Part shown: piece by piece, positions 62,250-64,000 of the stretch | Layout: every line of letters starts with the position of its first letter | Numbering within the stretch: the first letter of the stretch is position 1 | Assembly (NCBI GenBank): GCA_016703425.1 | Contig: JADJCA010000030.1 | Span: 248,001-312,000, forward strand | Origin: Myxococcales bacterium | GTDB lineage: Bacteria; Myxococcota_A; Polyangia; Polyangiales; Polyangiaceae | Direction: 5' to 3' | DNA: 64,000 bases | Translations under genes and position numbers: made by a program | The notes under the pieces: model-generated | Told to the model about the DNA's origin: nothing | Databases searched by the model: none | Seen by the model: only the letters and a program-made list of their open reading frames with translations

Positions 62250-63113
62250 CTACGCGGGCTCGAACTCAGCGTCCGCCACGATGTAGGGCACGTAGCGGAA
62301 GTCTCGAATCGCGCTCACGCGGCCACCCGCGAACTCCAGCAGGATGAAGTAGGCAGGCCGCTCCGCCCCAGCCACATGGGCTGCGAAGGCGAGCTGCCCC
62401 TCGAGGCGCACCACGCGAAGGGCGACGTCTTCTTTCTCGTACCGGCCGAAGTACATGCCGACGGCCTTGCCGCGGCGCTGCGACTTGGACACAAGATCGA
62501 GCCGGCAGTCATCGCCGACGAGAGCGCGCACACCATCCCAGTCGCGCGCGTTAAACAGCGTCGCGTAGCGATCGAGTTCGGTCCGGGCCAAGCTGGCCGT
62601 ATCGCCGTGTTCCTCTTCGGGCTCGAGGAGCTTCCTGCGGCCACGAACGAGCGCAGCTTTGACGGCCATGACCGTGGTCCCCATGGTCTCGGCGGTCTCC
62701 TCGAGCGAGTGCCCCAACACGTCCTTCAAGATCACGGCGCTCCGTTGCGCGACCGGGAGCGCAAGAAAGCGCGCGAGCGCCGCGCGAACTACCGCCGGGT
62801 CGGCCTTGTCTTCAAAGCCGGCGATGTCGTCGAGCTCCGCGAAGAGCTCCACGTACTTTCGCCCGTGGCTCTTCAAGAAGTCGACCGCCGCGTTGTGGGC
62901 GATGCGGAACAGCCACGGCCTGAGCGGCGGCACGTCGGGCGAGAGACTGAGCGCGTAGAAGGCCTTCGCGAGGGTGTCTTGAACGATGTCCTCGCCCTCG
63001 ATCACAGAGCCCGTGAGCCGCGCGCAGTACCGATGAAGCTCCGGGCGCACGTCCGCGACCATCGCGAGGAATTGCTCGCGGGCGTCGGCGAAGGTCGCGG
63101 GCGTCTGGCTCAC
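62250..63113 (-). CDS. ECF sigma factor with SnoaL-like C-terminal domain (SigJ/ECF41-like)
   Basis: This 287-residue protein has ECF region 2 (about 12-80, DVRPELHRYCARLTGSVIEGEDIVQDTLAKAF in blocks) and region 4 (about 120-175, QRSAVILKDVLGHSLEETAETMG). A C-terminal SnoaL-like domain follows (about 190-285, LFNARDWDGVRALVGDDCRLDLV), the layout of the ECF41/SigJ group. No adjacent carboxymuconolactone decarboxylase gene, the usual partner, is seen. The start is GTG 63113. Confidence 0.9.
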   Translation of the reverse strand: MSQTPATFADAREQFLAMVADVRPELHRYCARLTGSVIEGEDIVQDTLAKAFYALSLSPDVPPLRPWLFRIAHNAAVDFLKSHGRKYVELFAELDDIAGFEDKADPAVVRAALARFLALPVAQRSAVILKDVLGHSLEETAETMGTTVMAVKAALVRGRRKLLEPEEEHGDTASLARTELDRYATLFNARDWDGVRALVGDDCRLDLVSKSQRRGKAVGMYFGRYEKEDVALRVVRLEGQLAFAAHVAGAERPAYFILLEFAGGRVSAIRDFRYVPYIVADAEFEPA

Positions 63114-63157
63114 GGTGAGCACTGTACCAGCGCACGCCTCCGTGCGTCCCAGCGCGA

Positions 63158-63581
63158 CTACTTCTTGGCGACCGCGCGCATTCGGTTGTTCTTCGGATTG
63201 TGTTCGAGCTCGGCGAGGCCTAGCGCTTCGAGCACGGGAGGAACGTACATCCCGAAGCGGCCACGAAGGCCCTTCTTGAGGCCGTACCAACCCTTCACAG
63301 GGTTCGCCGGTGACCGACCCCAAGCCTCGACCGTGCCCTCGGCCGCGGGCTTCTGCTCGTCGGCGCTGCCAAGGAGCATCCAGTCGTCCGTGCTTCTTCA
63401 GCATCGCGTGCAGGTCCTCGATGCAGCGCAGGTGGTAGCGAAGCTGGGTCTTGCCCACCTGCACCACGAGCGCCGGGGGATCGGCCCCTTCGTCCTTGTA
63501 CGCTTGGTACTGCGCGCTGCCCGGCGGCGTCTTCAGCTCCCAAGGTTTGTCGACCGTGCCGGAACCCTTGACCTTACTCAT
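63158..63581 (-). pseudogene. Conserved small protein of unknown function, with a frameshift
   Basis: The first frame (start ATG 63581) encodes MSKVKGSGTVDKPWELKTPP and YKDEGADPPALVVQVGKTQLRYHLRCIEDLHAMLKKHG in blocks. The second frame (from about 63379) continues with WMLLGSADEQKPAAEGTVEAWG and GWYGLKKGLRGRFGMYVPP, ending at 63158. The two halves together form a conserved family of about 130-140 residues that I recognise but cannot name with certainty. The switch is at about 63379-63387 (one extra base relative to the family). It precedes the sigma factor gene by 44 bases. Confidence 0.75.
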
Positions 63582-63694
63582 GACGCTGCCCCTGATTGGT
63601 TTTCATAGCCCTCTCGCGTGGACGACGACCGACGCGCGCGAAAGGATGCGGTCTGCGTGTCGAATTTTGAAGTTCTAGGCGGCTGGCCTTCAGC

Positions 63695-63997
63695 TCACGG
63701 CTGCGGAGCGTAGGTACCAATCGCGGCGACCTCCGTGATCACCGGTGGCTCGGCGCATCGTGCGCGCAACTCCTTCTGGAAACTCTTGAACGATCCGAGC
63801 GCTGACAGCGGGTTTTCGTCGGGGGTGTCGATGCTCGCGATGTGCAAGAACGTCAGGCCGTCGGCGAGCCGGTAGCTCGCGTATCGGATGCCCGGGGGCC
63901 CGCTTGCCGCGAGCTCTGCGAACACCGCCCGCACGAGGGCTTCGTTCGCGTTCGCGTGCGTTTCCGTCGTCTTGTACTGCACCATGATCGTCTTCAT
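63695..63997 (-). CDS. Putative antibiotic-biosynthesis-monooxygenase-like (ABM) protein
   Basis: The 100-residue protein has an ABM/dimeric alpha-beta barrel look: MKTIMVQYKTTETHANANEALVRAVF, ASYRLADGLTFLHIASID and FKSFQKELRARC. Such proteins are often small oxygenases or sensors. No catalytic set can be confirmed. It ends 113 bases before the split conserved gene, in the same direction, and starts only 3 bases from the window edge. Confidence 0.65.
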   Translation of the reverse strand: MKTIMVQYKTTETHANANEALVRAVFAELAASGPPGIRYASYRLADGLTFLHIASIDTPDENPLSALGSFKSFQKELRARCAEPPVITEVAAIGTYAPQP

Positions 63998-64000
63998 CGA

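Noticed and set aside
62250..63581. One 443-codon gene joining a small conserved protein with the ECF sigma factor.
   Set aside because: The open frame links them only because of the slip near 63385. The sigma factor has its own GTG start and the conserved protein continues in the other frame to a stop at 63158.
1..64000. CRISPR arrays, tRNA or rRNA genes, insertion sequences.
   Set aside because: No regularly spaced repeats, cloverleaf-like sequences, rRNA-like blocks, or transposase motifs were recognised by eye. A tRNA or repeat-finder search could still reveal weak cases.

Overview
The window is very GC-rich DNA with dense, overlapping genes. It looks like a large-genome member of the Myxococcota (Polyangia-like). 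The evidence is the many lipoproteins with Asp/Ala/Ser-rich linkers after the lipobox, a Hanks-type Ser/Thr kinase next to a PEGA-like membrane protein, an RCC1-repeat lipoprotein, a ferritin-like lipoprotein, ECF sigma factors and TIGR02266-like PilZ/HDOD signalling proteins. A flagellar locus is unusual for cultured (gliding) myxobacteria, so the source may be an uncultured or less typical lineage. This assignment is inference.

Region 1 (1-19907) is a flagellar locus built from divergent operons. On the minus strand lie flgB-flgC-fliE-fliF-fliG-fliH-fliI-fliJ-fliK-flgD-flgE and the start of a probable fliL (rod, MS ring, switch, export ATPase, hook). On the plus strand lie flbD-motA-motB plus two envelope proteins, then flgG-flgA-flgH-flgI-flgJ-flgM-flgN-flgK-flgL (distal rod, P and L rings, anti-sigma factor, chaperone, hook-filament junction). 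Many junctions are ATGA or GTGA overlaps. Sigma-54 (-24/-12) promoters can be read in front of flgB, flbD, flgG, an HDOD gene and a sigma-54 activator gene. Three of them lie so close to the start codon that the mRNAs should be almost leaderless. Flagellin, fliA, rpoN, fliM/N and most export-gate genes are not in the window.

Region 2 (19987-29193) is a signalling block attached to the flagellar locus. It holds a membrane-anchored HDOD protein with a zinc-finger-like cluster, a sigma-54 enhancer-binding activator without a receiver domain, a pseudoreceiver-GGDEF-HDOD fusion, a pseudoreceiver-degenerate GGDEF-EAL protein, a PilZ protein interrupted by a frameshift, and another HDOD protein. Together they suggest c-di-GMP control of motility.

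Region 3 (29441-64000) is an accessory region. It contains a dienelactone hydrolase, a ClC-type channel, a Ser/Thr kinase pair, Ada, a ferritin-like lipoprotein, an M23 peptidase-like protein, a phospholipase C-like phosphoesterase, a 2OG oxygenase-like protein, AraC/SRPBCC and ArsR/SRPBCC/ECF regulatory sets, tandem paralogous lipoproteins, an S41 peptidase, a DUF808 membrane protein, an RCC1 lipoprotein and a sigma factor with a SnoaL-like tail.

Four genes (PilZ at 27.0 kb, a lipoprotein at 44.1 kb, a HEAT-like protein at 58.4 kb, a small conserved protein at 63.2 kb) continue cleanly in another frame after a one-base slip. This points to sequence errors or recent inactivation. A GTGAAC/GTGCCC hexamer repeat occurs around the fliG start, where two copies form a 20-bp perfect inverted repeat, and again inside the ferritin-like lipoprotein gene. 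No tRNA, rRNA, insertion sequence or CRISPR array was recognised.
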